Below are positions 1 through 8,390 of a stretch of DNA of 64,000 nt, piece after piece. Origin of the DNA: Acholeplasmatales bacterium (GTDB lineage Bacteria > Bacillota_I > Bacilli_A > Acholeplasmatales > JAEDCM01); assembly GCA_017961685.1 (NCBI GenBank), contig JAGCWW010000003.1, positions 1 through 64,000 on the forward strand. Reading direction: 5' to 3'. Every line of letters starts with the position of its first letter. Position 1 is the first letter of the stretch. Made by a program: the position numbers and the translations under genes. The notes beneath the pieces were generated by a model, which did not search any database, was not told where the DNA came from, and saw nothing but the letters and a program-made list of their open reading frames with translations.

Positions 1-293
1 ATAGGTCTATCAATAACTCTACTAGTTAAAGTTTCATGTTCTGAACTTCTACCTTCTCTTCTTAAGAATCCTCCAGGAATTTTTCCTGCAGCATATAATT
101 TTTCTTGGTAAATTACCATTAATGGGAAGAAGTCAAAAGCACTTGGGTTATTAATTGATACAGCTGTTGATAAAACTACTGAATCACCATAATGAACCAT
201 TGCTGCTCCATTTGCTTGTTTTGCAACTTCTCCTATTTCTACTACTAATTTACGACCAGCCCAGTCGTATTCGAATCTTTTAACTTCATTCAT
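1..293 (-). CDS. pnp: Polyribonucleotide nucleotidyltransferase (PNPase), N-terminal part
   Basis: The first 97 codons of PNPase, a phosphorolytic 3'-5' exoribonuclease of mRNA decay; the gene runs off the left edge. The translation opens [16 protein letters not shown] and continues with the conserved [21 protein letters not shown] and REGR(S)SE segments of the first RNase PH domain. These follow the family closely, so the call is secure despite the truncation. The start is the ATG at 293-291. The nearest GGAG lies about 15 bases upstream, an unusually long spacing. rpsO normally sits next to pnp but here lies about 4.5 kb upstream. Confidence 0.95.
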   Translation of the reverse strand, partial: MNEVKRFEYDWAGRKLVVEIGEVAKQANGAAMVHYGDSVVLSTAVSINNPSAFDFFPLMVIYQEKLYAAGKIPGGFLRREGRSSEHETLTSRVIDRP

Positions 294-408
294 AAAGATC
301 TCTTTTTTCTCCTTTTTCTATTTTTTCACCATTTCTTATTATACTACAAATATTTATATATTTAAATAATAAAATATATTTATTCCACTTATTTTGTCTC
401 ACAAAAAA

Positions 409-430
409 AGATAGAGCATAAACTCTATCT
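409..430 (-). terminator. Intrinsic terminator after nitroreductase gene
   Basis: On the minus strand an 8-bp stem (AGATAGAG paired with CTCTATCT) with a 6-base loop is followed by a T-run. It lies just past the nitroreductase stop and separates it from pnp. Confidence 0.85.
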
Positions 431-436
431 TAAAAA

Positions 437-1063
437 TTAGAACTTATTATAATGAATTCTTGATTTTATATCAATTTCTTTTTGTTTATTTCTAGGCTTT
501 GAAGTATCTTCTTTTCCTATACCTAAGATACAAGGAATGAAATATCCATCAGGTATATTTAATTCTTGTTTTAATATCAAATCTTCATCATTTAAAGGTA
601 TTCTTAAACTACATCCGTATCCTTCAAATGTAGCGGCAAGAAGTAAGTTTTCAATACTGCACCAAATGGATGCAAAACCATTTAAATGACTTAAATTTTC
701 AGGATGTAGGATATCTACTTTTTCCTTTAATAAAGGGATTATTACTAAATTAGCATCAAGAAACATACGGTATTGTTTAGGTACTGCATTTCTATAACAT
801 TCTTGTTGTAATTTATCATTTAAATTCCAATTAACAAATAGTTCTTCTAATTCTTCATTAGTAATACCTTTAGGAACTGTTTTTAAAGCCTTTTTAAGCG
901 TTTCTTTATCATTAATGATAATATATTCCCAATCCCTTAAATGATCATTTGTAGGGGCTTTAAAAGCTGCATCTATTATTCTTTCTAATGCATCTTTTGG
1001 AATATCTTCATCAACAAAATCTCTAATAGTTCTTCTATTATTAATTACATCATAAAAGTCCAT
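437..1063 (-). CDS. Nitroreductase family FMN oxidoreductase
   Basis: A 208-residue protein of the nitroreductase superfamily, NAD(P)H-dependent flavoenzymes that reduce nitro groups, quinones or flavins. The family signature is at the N-terminus: NNRRTIRDF at residues 8-16 (arginines contacting FMN phosphate) followed by AAFKAPTNDHLRDWEYIII. A later stretch, EGYGCSLRIPLND, matches the usual GLGS/T region near the second flavin contact. Length is normal. The gene starts two bases after the HD-GYP stop, so it is probably co-transcribed with that gene and ends at the terminator at 409-430. The substrate cannot be told from sequence. Confidence 0.88.
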   Translation of the reverse strand: MDFYDVINNRRTIRDFVDEDIPKDALERIIDAAFKAPTNDHLRDWEYIIINDKETLKKALKTVPKGITNEELEELFVNWNLNDKLQQECYRNAVPKQYRMFLDANLVIIPLLKEKVDILHPENLSHLNGFASIWCSIENLLLAATFEGYGCSLRIPLNDEDLILKQELNIPDGYFIPCILGIGKEDTSKPRNKQKEIDIKSRIHYNKF

Positions 1064-1065
1064 AA

Positions 1066-4000
1066 CTATTCTCCTTCTTTACTATCTTCAATAGTAACAA
1101 TATCATCATTTTTATGCTTTGTATCTTCTTCAAGAATAGTTTTAAACTTATCTTCTTTAATTAATTTAATAATTATATCCGCTATTTCAGGATCAAATTG
1201 AGTTCCTTTACAACGTTCAAATTCATTAATAATATATTCTTTACTACAAGGTTCTTTATAGCTACGTTTTGTTGCCATAGCATCAAAACAGTCAGCACAA
1301 CAAATGATTCTTGCAATTAATGGTATTTCTTCACCCTTTAATCCACTAGGATAACCTGTACCATTATATTTTTCATGGTGATACATTGCACCTTCAACAA
1401 TATTTGGAATAGTTGAAATATCTTTTAAAATCTTACCGCCTTTAGTTGTATGAGTCTTCATAATTCCGAATTCTTCATCATCTAATCTTGCTGGTTTATT
1501 AATGATTTTAATTGGAATACCAATCTTACCAATATCATGTAATAATGCTGTGTAGAAGATATTTTCTACTTCTTTTTCGCCTAAGCCCATAGCTTTAGCT
1601 ATTTCTCTTGAATAATAACCTACTCTTCTAGAGTGACCATTAGTGTAGGCATCCTTAACGTCTATTGTACGGGCAATTGCTTCAATTGATTCTAGTGTAA
1701 TCTTCTTATATTCTAACTCTCGTTTAATTGTTAATCTAATCTTATGCATAAAGTAGAATACAATTATACCAATTATAATAGCAACACCTAAAAGAATCAT
1801 TAAAGCAATAAATATTGGATATTCATAGAAATGTTTAGGTTTATTAAATGAAATATCAATTTGATTACTTAATTGATTATTTTCATCTACTACATAAACG
1901 TGGAATTGATACTTACCACCTTTAAGGTTAGTATAACTTACACTTGTAGTACCTTCATCTACTTGAATATAACGTTTATCAACACCATCAAGTTTATACC
2001 AAATTTTATAACCCTTATTTGGCCTAAACGCAAATACTGATAAATTAAATGTAACACGATAAGTGTTTTTGCTTATTGTAAAACTAGTTCCATTATAGAT
2101 TTTATCATCTACTTTTATAGAGTTAATAGCAATTTTTAATTCTGAACGCTTATCTTCAGATGAATCATCATTATTAAAGTGATATGCAAATACACCTTCT
2201 TGTGATTGGAAATAATAAATACATTCTTCTTCATCATAACAACCTGAAGAATTACCTTTAATAGGACTCTTTAAGCCGTTTGATGAATCATAGAAAGAAT
2301 AATTAAAGTTTTCTTGTTTTAAATCATCAATAATATATATTTGTTTTTCACTTGCTAAAACATATTTATAAGTACTACCTACTTTAACCTTATTTATTTC
2401 AACAATTGAACCACTAACATATGGAATATTTATTTCTTCTGGTTCTTCTACTATAAGCTCATTATTTGCGTTTTTACTTGTTTTAATATAGAAGAAACGA
2501 CCATAAATGTTATAGAAGAAATAATCTCCATCTTGATAGAATTTAAGCATACCTGATGTACCAGCTTCAACGCCTGGAACTGTTTTTAAGGAATCACTAG
2601 TTAAATCTTTATCAATTGTGTAAATTCCATAACCACTACATACATAAGTAACATCACCAAATACAGATTCATCAATATATAGGATTTGTCCTTTAGATGC
2701 TAATTCTCTATTAAAGATAAAGTTTGTTCCATCAAATCTAACAATTGAGTTTGTTGCTGTACCGATATATAGGTAATCATCAAATCCCTTTAAGCATCTT
2801 TGTGCTGCTACATAATATCCTGCTTTATTTGCATCTGGATCTAGAGGGTTAATATCTGTTCCTCTATATTGAACAAAGGTTTCAGTTGCTGGATTGTATT
2901 CAAATAATCCTGATCCATATGTAGCAAAATATAATTTATCATTCCATATTTCAACATCTCTAACATCATTATATGGAATTCTAACATCATAATTTGGGTC
3001 TAATTGTTGTTGTTCTTTATCATAACTAATTATTTCATTGATTGCTGTTATAAGTGGATGATTATAATTAACATTACCTGTTGTTAAATCAAATACAACA
3101 ACTCCAGCGTTTGTTGCTAAATATAAGTCATTTCCATATTTTTCAACGGCATATATTAAACGATTAGCTTCAGGTATTTTCTTTGTATCTACATCAAACA
3201 TAATATCAACTAGTGTTGATTTAGTAATGATTGATACACCGGAAATATATGATGCTATCCATAAGTTACCTTCATAATCAATTTCTAAGTCTACTAATTT
3301 TGTATTTTTTTCTAGTTTATTTGCTGCTGTTGCTTTATAAGTTAGAGTATCAATTGATTGTAAGCTCTTCTCACAAGCCGCAAATAATGTTTTGTCTTTG
3401 TCTGAATAAATGAATTTATGAGCAGTATCTGAACTACCTAAATTAATTGATTCATCTCTTACTTCTTGTGTATTTAAATCGTAGAAATTAATCATTCCAT
3501 CTCTACCTGAAATAACTAGAATGTCATTATAACAATAAATTGTATTAACTACTTGAGAAGGATAAATTAATTTTCCAGAATCATTACATATTCCTTCTGG
3601 TGTTTCAATGTATAAGTTATCATTGTGTAAAGCTAGTGATTCACAGTCAAATGTAATTGTTTCACTTTTTGACATTACATCTTTTTCAATATCATAGATG
3701 TATAAACCTTTTGAAGTTGAAATATAAAGTATTCCATTACTATCAACACCTAGGTCATTAATTAGTACGTTATCTTCAAATAATTCAATCTTTCTAAATT
3801 CATAGTTATAATACATCGATAGTCCTATTGATGAGACCATAAATAATCTATTACGATATTGTTCTAAAACACGTACGTTTTCTAAAACATAATCGTTATT
3901 TTTGTATGAGTATTTGTTATAGGTTACTAATTCTTTTGAATCATATCTATTTAGTCCAGCAAATTGGCCAATCCAAATATAACCATCATCTGTTTGACAA

Positions 4001-4152
4001 ATAGATCTTGCGCCTGTATTTTCTAATGCAACAGGAATTTCAGCTTTATCACTTAAATAAGAATAAGCAAATGCTTTTTTAGGCGCAACAAAGAATATGC
4101 AAATAGCAATTATTATGAATAAAAATCTTCTTAAAAATATTTTTTTCATCAT
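1066..4152 (-). CDS. Membrane sensor c-di-GMP phosphodiesterase: beta-propeller, Y_Y_Y, HD-GYP
   Basis: About 1028 residues. A signal/anchor segment is followed by roughly 680 residues of propeller-like repeats (IWIGQFAGLNRYD, LYISTSKGLYIYD, LYLATNAGVVVFD), then a Y_Y_Y domain (YKIWYKLDGVD, YTNLKGGKYQFHVY), one membrane segment (IFIALMILLGVAIIIGIIVF) and a C-terminal HD-GYP domain. The last holds HDIGK near residue 874 and HHEKYNGTGYP near 927, the metal-binding signatures of c-di-GMP phosphodiesterases. Reg_prop and Y_Y_Y modules usually sit on histidine kinases, so the fusion is unusual. An upstream in-frame GTG at 4158 overlaps the AGGAAG ribosome site (4163-4158), so ATG at 4152 or 4149 is preferred. 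Confidence 0.9.
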   Translation of the reverse strand: MMKKIFLRRFLFIIIAICIFFVAPKKAFAYSYLSDKAEIPVALENTGARSICQTDDGYIWIGQFAGLNRYDSKELVTYNKYSYKNNDYVLENVRVLEQYRNRLFMVSSIGLSMYYNYEFRKIELFEDNVLINDLGVDSNGILYISTSKGLYIYDIEKDVMSKSETITFDCESLALHNDNLYIETPEGICNDSGKLIYPSQVVNTIYCYNDILVISGRDGMINFYDLNTQEVRDESINLGSSDTAHKFIYSDKDKTLFAACEKSLQSIDTLTYKATAANKLEKNTKLVDLEIDYEGNLWIASYISGVSIITKSTLVDIMFDVDTKKIPEANRLIYAVEKYGNDLYLATNAGVVVFDLTTGNVNYNHPLITAINEIISYDKEQQQLDPNYDVRIPYNDVRDVEIWNDKLYFATYGSGLFEYNPATETFVQYRGTDINPLDPDANKAGYYVAAQRCLKGFDDYLYIGTATNSIVRFDGTNFIFNRELASKGQILYIDESVFGDVTYVCSGYGIYTIDKDLTSDSLKTVPGVEAGTSGMLKFYQDGDYFFYNIYGRFFYIKTSKNANNELIVEEPEEINIPYVSGSIVEINKVKVGSTYKYVLASEKQIYIIDDLKQENFNYSFYDSSNGLKSPIKGNSSGCYDEEECIYYFQSQEGVFAYHFNNDDSSEDKRSELKIAINSIKVDDKIYNGTSFTISKNTYRVTFNLSVFAFRPNKGYKIWYKLDGVDKRYIQVDEGTTSVSYTNLKGGKYQFHVYVVDENNQLSNQIDISFNKPKHFYEYPIFIALMILLGVAIIIGIIVFYFMHKIRLTIKRELEYKKITLESIEAIARTIDVKDAYTNGHSRRVGYYSREIAKAMGLGEKEVENIFYTALLHDIGKIGIPIKIINKPARLDDEEFGIMKTHTTKGGKILKDISTIPNIVEGAMYHHEKYNGTGYPSGLKGEEIPLIARIICCADCFDAMATKRSYKEPCSKEYIINEFERCKGTQFDPEIADIIIKLIKEDKFKTILEEDTKHKNDDIVTIEDSKEGE

Positions 4153-4184
4153 TATCACTTCCTATAACGTACTCTACAATTTAA

Positions 4185-4193
4185 ATTATAGCA
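4185..4193 (-). promoter_or_regulatory. Extended -10 promoter for the HD-GYP gene
   Basis: TGC-TATAAT on the minus strand, about 33 bases before the start codon and just past the terminator of the preceding gene. No convincing -35 is seen, which fits an extended -10 promoter. Confidence 0.6.
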
Positions 4194-4202
4194 TAAAAAA
4201 AA

Positions 4203-4245
4203 GTAAATTATCTATTCTTTCTATAAGAAATCATAAATAATTTAC
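4203..4245 (-). terminator. Intrinsic terminator after phosphopantetheinyl transferase gene
   Basis: A 9-bp stem (GTAAATTAT paired with ATAATTTAC) around a 25-base loop, followed by eight Ts on the minus strand. Confidence 0.7.
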
Positions 4246-4252
4246 CAAATTT

Positions 4253-4789
4253 CTATTCACTAATGCATAAATAGTATTCTTTATCGTGGAAAGTTACTTT
4301 ACTTATTTTAACATTAATTGTTTGTCTAAAGATTTTATCGCTTAGACCAACACCTTCTTTTTTAGCATAAGCTTCTTTCATTGCCCATTTTCTTGCGATG
4401 AAATCTTCTTTATCGATTGCTTTTTCAAAATCTTCATATTCATCCTTAGATAAAATCTTTTGAGCAAGTTTTAAATTAGTAACTTTTCTAGCTAAGTCAA
4501 TACCACATTCTTTTTCAGATACAACTACACCAATGATATTATCTTCATGAGTAATATTAAAAAAGACATCTGGTTTGTTAGCAAAATGTGGTTTACCTTC
4601 AAAGATAATTTCTTCATCTTTAAATTCAGTTTCAAATGCTTCATCAGCAAGCTCAATCATCTTTAAATAAGCGAATTTACTGATTTTTCTCATTGTTGGA
4701 TCAGTGTACTTGTTACAGTGTTCAACAATTGATGGATGAAGTTGTTTTTCATCAAAGTTTTCTTCAAATTTGTAAAGTTTAAATTGCAT
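4253..4789 (-). CDS. Sfp-type 4'-phosphopantetheinyl transferase
   Basis: A 178-residue member of the 4'-phosphopantetheinyl transferase superfamily, which transfers phosphopantetheine from CoA to a serine of carrier proteins. The two diagnostic Mg-binding motifs are present: GIDLARK near residues 96-102 (GVD/E-type) and KWAMKEAYAKKEGVG near 134-148 (W-x3-KEA-x2-K-x2-G). Size lies between AcpS (about 120) and Sfp (about 225). The ATG at 4789 is chosen because AAGGAGGG lies 7 bases before it; an upstream in-frame start at 4828 would overlap the rpsO terminator. It may be the only enzyme making holo-ACP in this cell, but that cannot be judged here. Confidence 0.88.
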   Translation of the reverse strand: MQFKLYKFEENFDEKQLHPSIVEHCNKYTDPTMRKISKFAYLKMIELADEAFETEFKDEEIIFEGKPHFANKPDVFFNITHEDNIIGVVVSEKECGIDLARKVTNLKLAQKILSKDEYEDFEKAIDKEDFIARKWAMKEAYAKKEGVGLSDKIFRQTINVKISKVTFHDKEYYLCISE

Positions 4790-4814
4790 AATTTTACCCT
4801 CCTTATATATAACA

Positions 4815-4841
4815 AAAAAAGGCCGCAATAAGCCCTTTTTT
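4815..4841 (-). terminator. Intrinsic terminator of rpsO
   Basis: AAAAAAGG pairs with CCTTTTTT around a short GC-containing loop on the minus strand. It overlaps the rpsO stop codon and is followed by further Ts. Confidence 0.75.
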
Positions 4842-5106
4842 ATCTACGTAAACCAAGTTTATCGATCAATGCTCTATATCTATTAAGATCTTTCTTTTGT
4901 AGATATTGTAATAAACTTCTACGTTGACCAATCTTCATCATTTGACCACGTTTAGAACCAAAATCATGGATATGGAACTTTAAGTGTTCATTTAAGACGT
5001 TGATTTCTTCTGTTAAAATTGCGATTTGTACTTCTGGAGAACCTGTATCTCCTTCTTTAGTTGCAAATTCTTTAACAATTCTAGCTTTTGTTTCTTTAGA
5101 TAACAT
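4840..5106 (-). CDS. rpsO: 30S ribosomal protein S15
   Basis: An 88-residue S15, exact family length. It contains [17 protein letters not shown], the [17 protein letters not shown] segment and the [25 protein letters not shown]-terminus. S15 binds the 16S rRNA three-way junction early in 30S assembly. The ATG at 5106 has a GGAGG site about 7 bases upstream. It has its own strong promoter and a leader of about 75 nt, and it ends at its own terminator, so it is monocistronic here rather than joined to pnp. Confidence 0.98.
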   Translation of the reverse strand: MLSKETKARIVKEFATKEGDTGSPEVQIAILTEEINVLNEHLKFHIHDFGSKRGQMMKIGQRRSLLQYLQKKDLNRYRALIDKLGLRR

Positions 5107-5189
5107 TTTCTTTTCCTCCTATTTTTTATTGTCGTTTAAATCTAAGTAATTCGTTGGAGATTCGAAAAACCAAGAATTAAACCAAAGAT

Positions 5190-5218
5190 ATTATATTATA
5201 ATTATATAATTAAGTCAA
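5190..5218 (-). promoter_or_regulatory. Sigma-A promoter of rpsO
   Basis: TTGACT (5218-5213), a 17-base spacer and TATAAT (5195-5190) on the minus strand, about 83 bases before the start codon. Confidence 0.85.
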
Positions 5219-5222
5219 TAAA

Positions 5223-5594
5223 TTAATTTACTTTTTTACCGCAATATTTGCAAAATTCACTATCTTCATCAATTATATTGCCACAGTACTTGCAAAACTT
5301 TTCTCTATTTGAATATTCATCGTTACTTTCATTAGTTGTTTTTCCATGCATAGCGTTATATAAATTTTCTCTTGCTTTATCAATTTCTAAATCTGTTCTT
5401 AATCTTCTCATGGTAGGTAAACCTGTAACCATACAACCTAAAGCAAATATAATTCCACCACCAAAGCTAATGAAAATGTATCTTGCATCTTTGTTCATAA
5501 AACATAATACTGGGCCTGTAAAAAATATAGCTAAACCAATTAGTATAATTAATATTCCAAATATTGTAATTGGCTTTATACCGTTCTTTTCCAT
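5223..5594 (-). CDS. Small membrane protein with C-terminal zinc ribbon
   Basis: 123 residues. Two hydrophobic segments near the N-terminus (about residues 10-30 and 38-62) look like membrane helices. The C-terminus carries a paired CxxC zinc ribbon, CKYCG at 101-105 and 115-119, the zinc_ribbon_2 type found on many small bacterial membrane proteins. It begins 8 bases after the potD stop, so it is probably the last gene of the polyamine operon. No function is known to me; the link to polyamine uptake is positional only. Confidence 0.7.
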   Translation of the reverse strand: MEKNGIKPITIFGILIILIGLAIFFTGPVLCFMNKDARYIFISFGGGIIFALGCMVTGLPTMRRLRTDLEIDKARENLYNAMHGKTTNESNDEYSNREKFCKYCGNIIDEDSEFCKYCGKKVN

Positions 5595-5602
5595 TACATC
5601 AC

Positions 5603-6721
5603 CTATTTAGAATCAGCGTAATATCTTTCTAGTGTGCTATCAAAATCATTAGAGATGAATTTATATACTTCACCACCAGTAATCTTAGATGGATCATAAG
5701 CATCAATAGCCATTAATGCTGAATAATATTCATAATCTTCAGGATTAGATGTATCATTAGCTAATTCTACATATTGTTGATAAACTGCTTCTATTGTTGC
5801 AGAATAACCTACATAATCAGTATTTTCAAATGAGTTATCAGTATCTAGGAAGAAATCAATAAATTTATGTGCTAAATCTACTTTTTCACTAGTTGTTGGA
5901 ATAACTAAACCATCATAGAATACATTATTCTTTTCAGTTGGAGCGTATAGACCAAATTTTGTATCTGGATCATCTTCATCTTGAATGAATTTATATCTTT
6001 GATCAAAATAATCTCCTGAATATACTAAGGCAATATCTAAGTTACCTAAAGCAACTTTACCCTTTAGGTCATCTCCTCCTCTACCTTCGTATTTATTAGC
6101 TTTAAGTAAATCTCTACAAGCTTTTAATTCTTCATCATTAGTAGTATTAAGTGAATATCCTAGATATGCTTCACAAGCAGCAAATGCATCTCTTGCACAA
6201 TCATACATTCCTCTAGTAGTTCCTGAAGGAAGTACTGATTTATCAAATAAACACTTAAATCCATTTGCTTTAACAGCTTCTTCTACACCAGCTTTTTGCT
6301 TATTATACATAATACCTAGCGAACCCCAGAAATAAGGAATGAAATAATCTTTATATTCAGCACCATCAGTATTAATTAATGTTTGTAATGATTCTCTAAA
6401 CATACCTTCAGAATAGTTAGTTAATTTAGATTTATCAATCTTATTTAATAAACCATCATGTTGTAGCTTTGAAATCATATAATCGCTTGGTACTGCGATA
6501 TCATATTTAGATTTTTGGTTTTTAATGTTTAAATACATATCTTCATTTGATTCAGATAAAATGATTTTAACATTACAATTATTTTCCTTTTCAAACTTTT
6601 CAACTACTTCTTCATTAATGTAGTCTCCCCAGTTTAAAACCTTTAATGTTTCTTTATTTGAACATGCAGCTAAACTAAACATTGAAGCTGCGCCTAATAA
6701 TAATCCTAATAATTTTTTCAT
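5603..6721 (-). CDS. potD: Spermidine/putrescine ABC transporter substrate-binding lipoprotein
   Basis: A 372-residue lipoprotein with a signal peptide ending in the lipobox LAAC (Cys20), followed by VLNWGDYINEEVVEKFEKE, the hallmark opening of PotD/PotF polyamine-binding proteins. Further matches include YDIAVPSDYMISKL, FIPYFWGSLGIMYN and the GYSATIEAV region near the C-terminus. It captures extracellular polyamine and delivers it to PotBC. Its start overlaps the potC stop by 4 bases (ATGA type), so the two are translationally coupled. Processing would need LspA, encoded near 52 kb. Confidence 0.93.
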   Translation of the reverse strand: MKKLLGLLLGAASMFSLAACSNKETLKVLNWGDYINEEVVEKFEKENNCNVKIILSESNEDMYLNIKNQKSKYDIAVPSDYMISKLQHDGLLNKIDKSKLTNYSEGMFRESLQTLINTDGAEYKDYFIPYFWGSLGIMYNKQKAGVEEAVKANGFKCLFDKSVLPSGTTRGMYDCARDAFAACEAYLGYSLNTTNDEELKACRDLLKANKYEGRGGDDLKGKVALGNLDIALVYSGDYFDQRYKFIQDEDDPDTKFGLYAPTEKNNVFYDGLVIPTTSEKVDLAHKFIDFFLDTDNSFENTDYVGYSATIEAVYQQYVELANDTSNPEDYEYYSALMAIDAYDPSKITGGEVYKFISNDFDSTLERYYADSK

Positions 6722-7575
6722 TTTAATTTCTTCTCCTTTTTTCTTTTAATTATGTTATAAACTATTAAGCAAGTAATAGTTATTAATGTAAGTAGCGTGT
6801 TGTATGCAGCAGCAAGTTGCATTTGTCCAGATCTTTGAGTTCTTCTATTAGTATAGAACCAAGTTGAGAAGTTTTGAGCATTATCTCCACCAACAAAATA
6901 ACTAATAACGAAATCATCAATTGACATTGTAAATGCTAGCATTGCACCTGTAAATATACCCATCTTTATAGCTGGAATAATTACTTTTAATATTGCACGT
7001 CTAGGTTTGCAACCTAAATCAAGTGCTGCATCATATAAGTTCTTATCAATTTCACCTAGCTTAGGTAGTACTGATAATACTACATAAGGGGTAGCAAAGA
7101 ATATATGTGATATTACTAATGTAAAGTAATTTAATCTATTAGATGGATCTATTCTTAATATTACTCCAATTACTTGGAATACGATGAATAATAATATTGC
7201 TGTAGCTATATCGGCATTTAATATTGGAACGTTATTTAACATAATCATTTGTTTTCTTCTCTTCTTACTTAAAGAGTGAATACCTATTGCTGTTATAGTT
7301 CCAAGTATTGTCGCAAAGATAGTCGCAATAATTGATACTAAAATAGTATTTTTAAATATGATTGTCATCAAATCATGATTTTGGAATAATTTAACATACC
7401 ATTTAAGAGTAAAACCAGTAAAACTCTTTTCTGTTGTACTCTTATTAACTGATGTTAAGGAAATTGTAACTAATGGAATATATGTTAAGAATAATACAAT
7501 AATTAGGAAGCTGTATTTAAGAATACTTGATATGATTGGCTTTCTTTTCTTGTTATAATATGTGTTTGTTCTCAT
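6718..7575 (-). CDS. potC: Spermidine/putrescine ABC transporter permease PotC
   Basis: 285 residues with about six predicted membrane helices. The EAA loop of binding-protein-dependent permeases, which docks on the ATPase, is visible as LYDAALDLGCKPRRAILKVIIPAIKMGI. The SIDDFVISYFVGG segment is typical of PotC/PotI. It lies between potB and potD with 4-base overlaps on both sides, the usual pot operon order. Confidence 0.92.
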   Translation of the reverse strand: MRTNTYYNKKRKPIISSILKYSFLIIVLFLTYIPLVTISLTSVNKSTTEKSFTGFTLKWYVKLFQNHDLMTIIFKNTILVSIIATIFATILGTITAIGIHSLSKKRRKQMIMLNNVPILNADIATAILLFIVFQVIGVILRIDPSNRLNYFTLVISHIFFATPYVVLSVLPKLGEIDKNLYDAALDLGCKPRRAILKVIIPAIKMGIFTGAMLAFTMSIDDFVISYFVGGDNAQNFSTWFYTNRRTQRSGQMQLAAAYNTLLTLITITCLIVYNIIKRKKEKKLK

Positions 7576-8390
7576 AGTAAAGTTTCTCCTTCTGGATCTA
7601 ACTTACCTATTAGCCAAATCGCAAATAATATTATTATAATTATTGTTAAAGCCGCAAGCATTCCTTGTGTCCAATTTTGTGTTTTCTTAAATATTTTTTC
7701 AATAATATTACCTATTAATTGAATGTTTCCATCAGATATAATTTCAGTTATTGTAAATCCCATCGCACAAGGTAGAAATACCATTGTTACGCCACTTGTC
7801 ACACCTTTCATAGAAAGTGGTAAAGTGATTTTTAAGAATGTTTTTCTAGGATTTGCTCCTAAGTCTTCACTAGCTTCTATTAGTGAATTATCAATCTTTT
7901 CTAAGACGGTATAAATTGGGAAAATCATAAATGGTAAATAGACAATTATCATTACAATTATTACCGCAGCCTCAGAACCTGTTAGGTTTAAACTATAATG
8001 GAATATGCTTTGCATTAATCCATTTTTAGATAACATTTTATTAATTGTCTCTATTCTAAGTAACATGTTAGTCCACATTGGAAGAATAAAGATTATTAAA
8101 AGTAATGACTTACTTATAAATTTTATTTTACTTATGATATAAGCAATTGGATAAGCTATTAAAAGACAACCAGCGGTTGCGATTAAGCTTATTTTAAGTG
8201 CTCTTAAGAATGCTTTAATATAAGTTTGGTTAAATACATTAGCAAAATTTGATAGGGTAAATTTAGCGTTTTGAATATCTAGATAATCCATCTTTACAAA
8301 AGACATGATTATCATTAGTACTAAAGGAATTAAAACTAAGATCATCATCCATACTAAATATGGAATAGCTAGTTTTTTAAATTTGTTCAT
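7572..8390 (-). CDS. potB: Spermidine/putrescine ABC transporter permease PotB
   Basis: 272 residues, about six membrane helices. The EAA-type cytoplasmic loop reads LIEASEDLGANPRKTFLKITLPLSMKGV, and the N-terminus (YLVWMMILVLIPLVLMIIMSF) is typical of PotB/PotH. It overlaps potA by 14 bases and potC by 4. Together with PotC it forms the membrane channel of the importer. Confidence 0.92.
   Translation of the reverse strand: MNKFKKLAIPYLVWMMILVLIPLVLMIIMSFVKMDYLDIQNAKFTLSNFANVFNQTYIKAFLRALKISLIATAGCLLIAYPIAYIISKIKFISKSLLLIIFILPMWTNMLLRIETINKMLSKNGLMQSIFHYSLNLTGSEAAVIIVMIIVYLPFMIFPIYTVLEKIDNSLIEASEDLGANPRKTFLKITLPLSMKGVTSGVTMVFLPCAMGFTITEIISDGNIQLIGNIIEKIFKKTQNWTQGMLAALTIIIIILFAIWLIGKLDPEGETLL

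Noticed and set aside
5248-5610. Plus-strand ORFs opposite real genes, including this one opposite the zinc-ribbon gene
   Set aside because: They are antisense shadows of minus-strand genes with recognisable products; none has a ribosome site with a plausible product.
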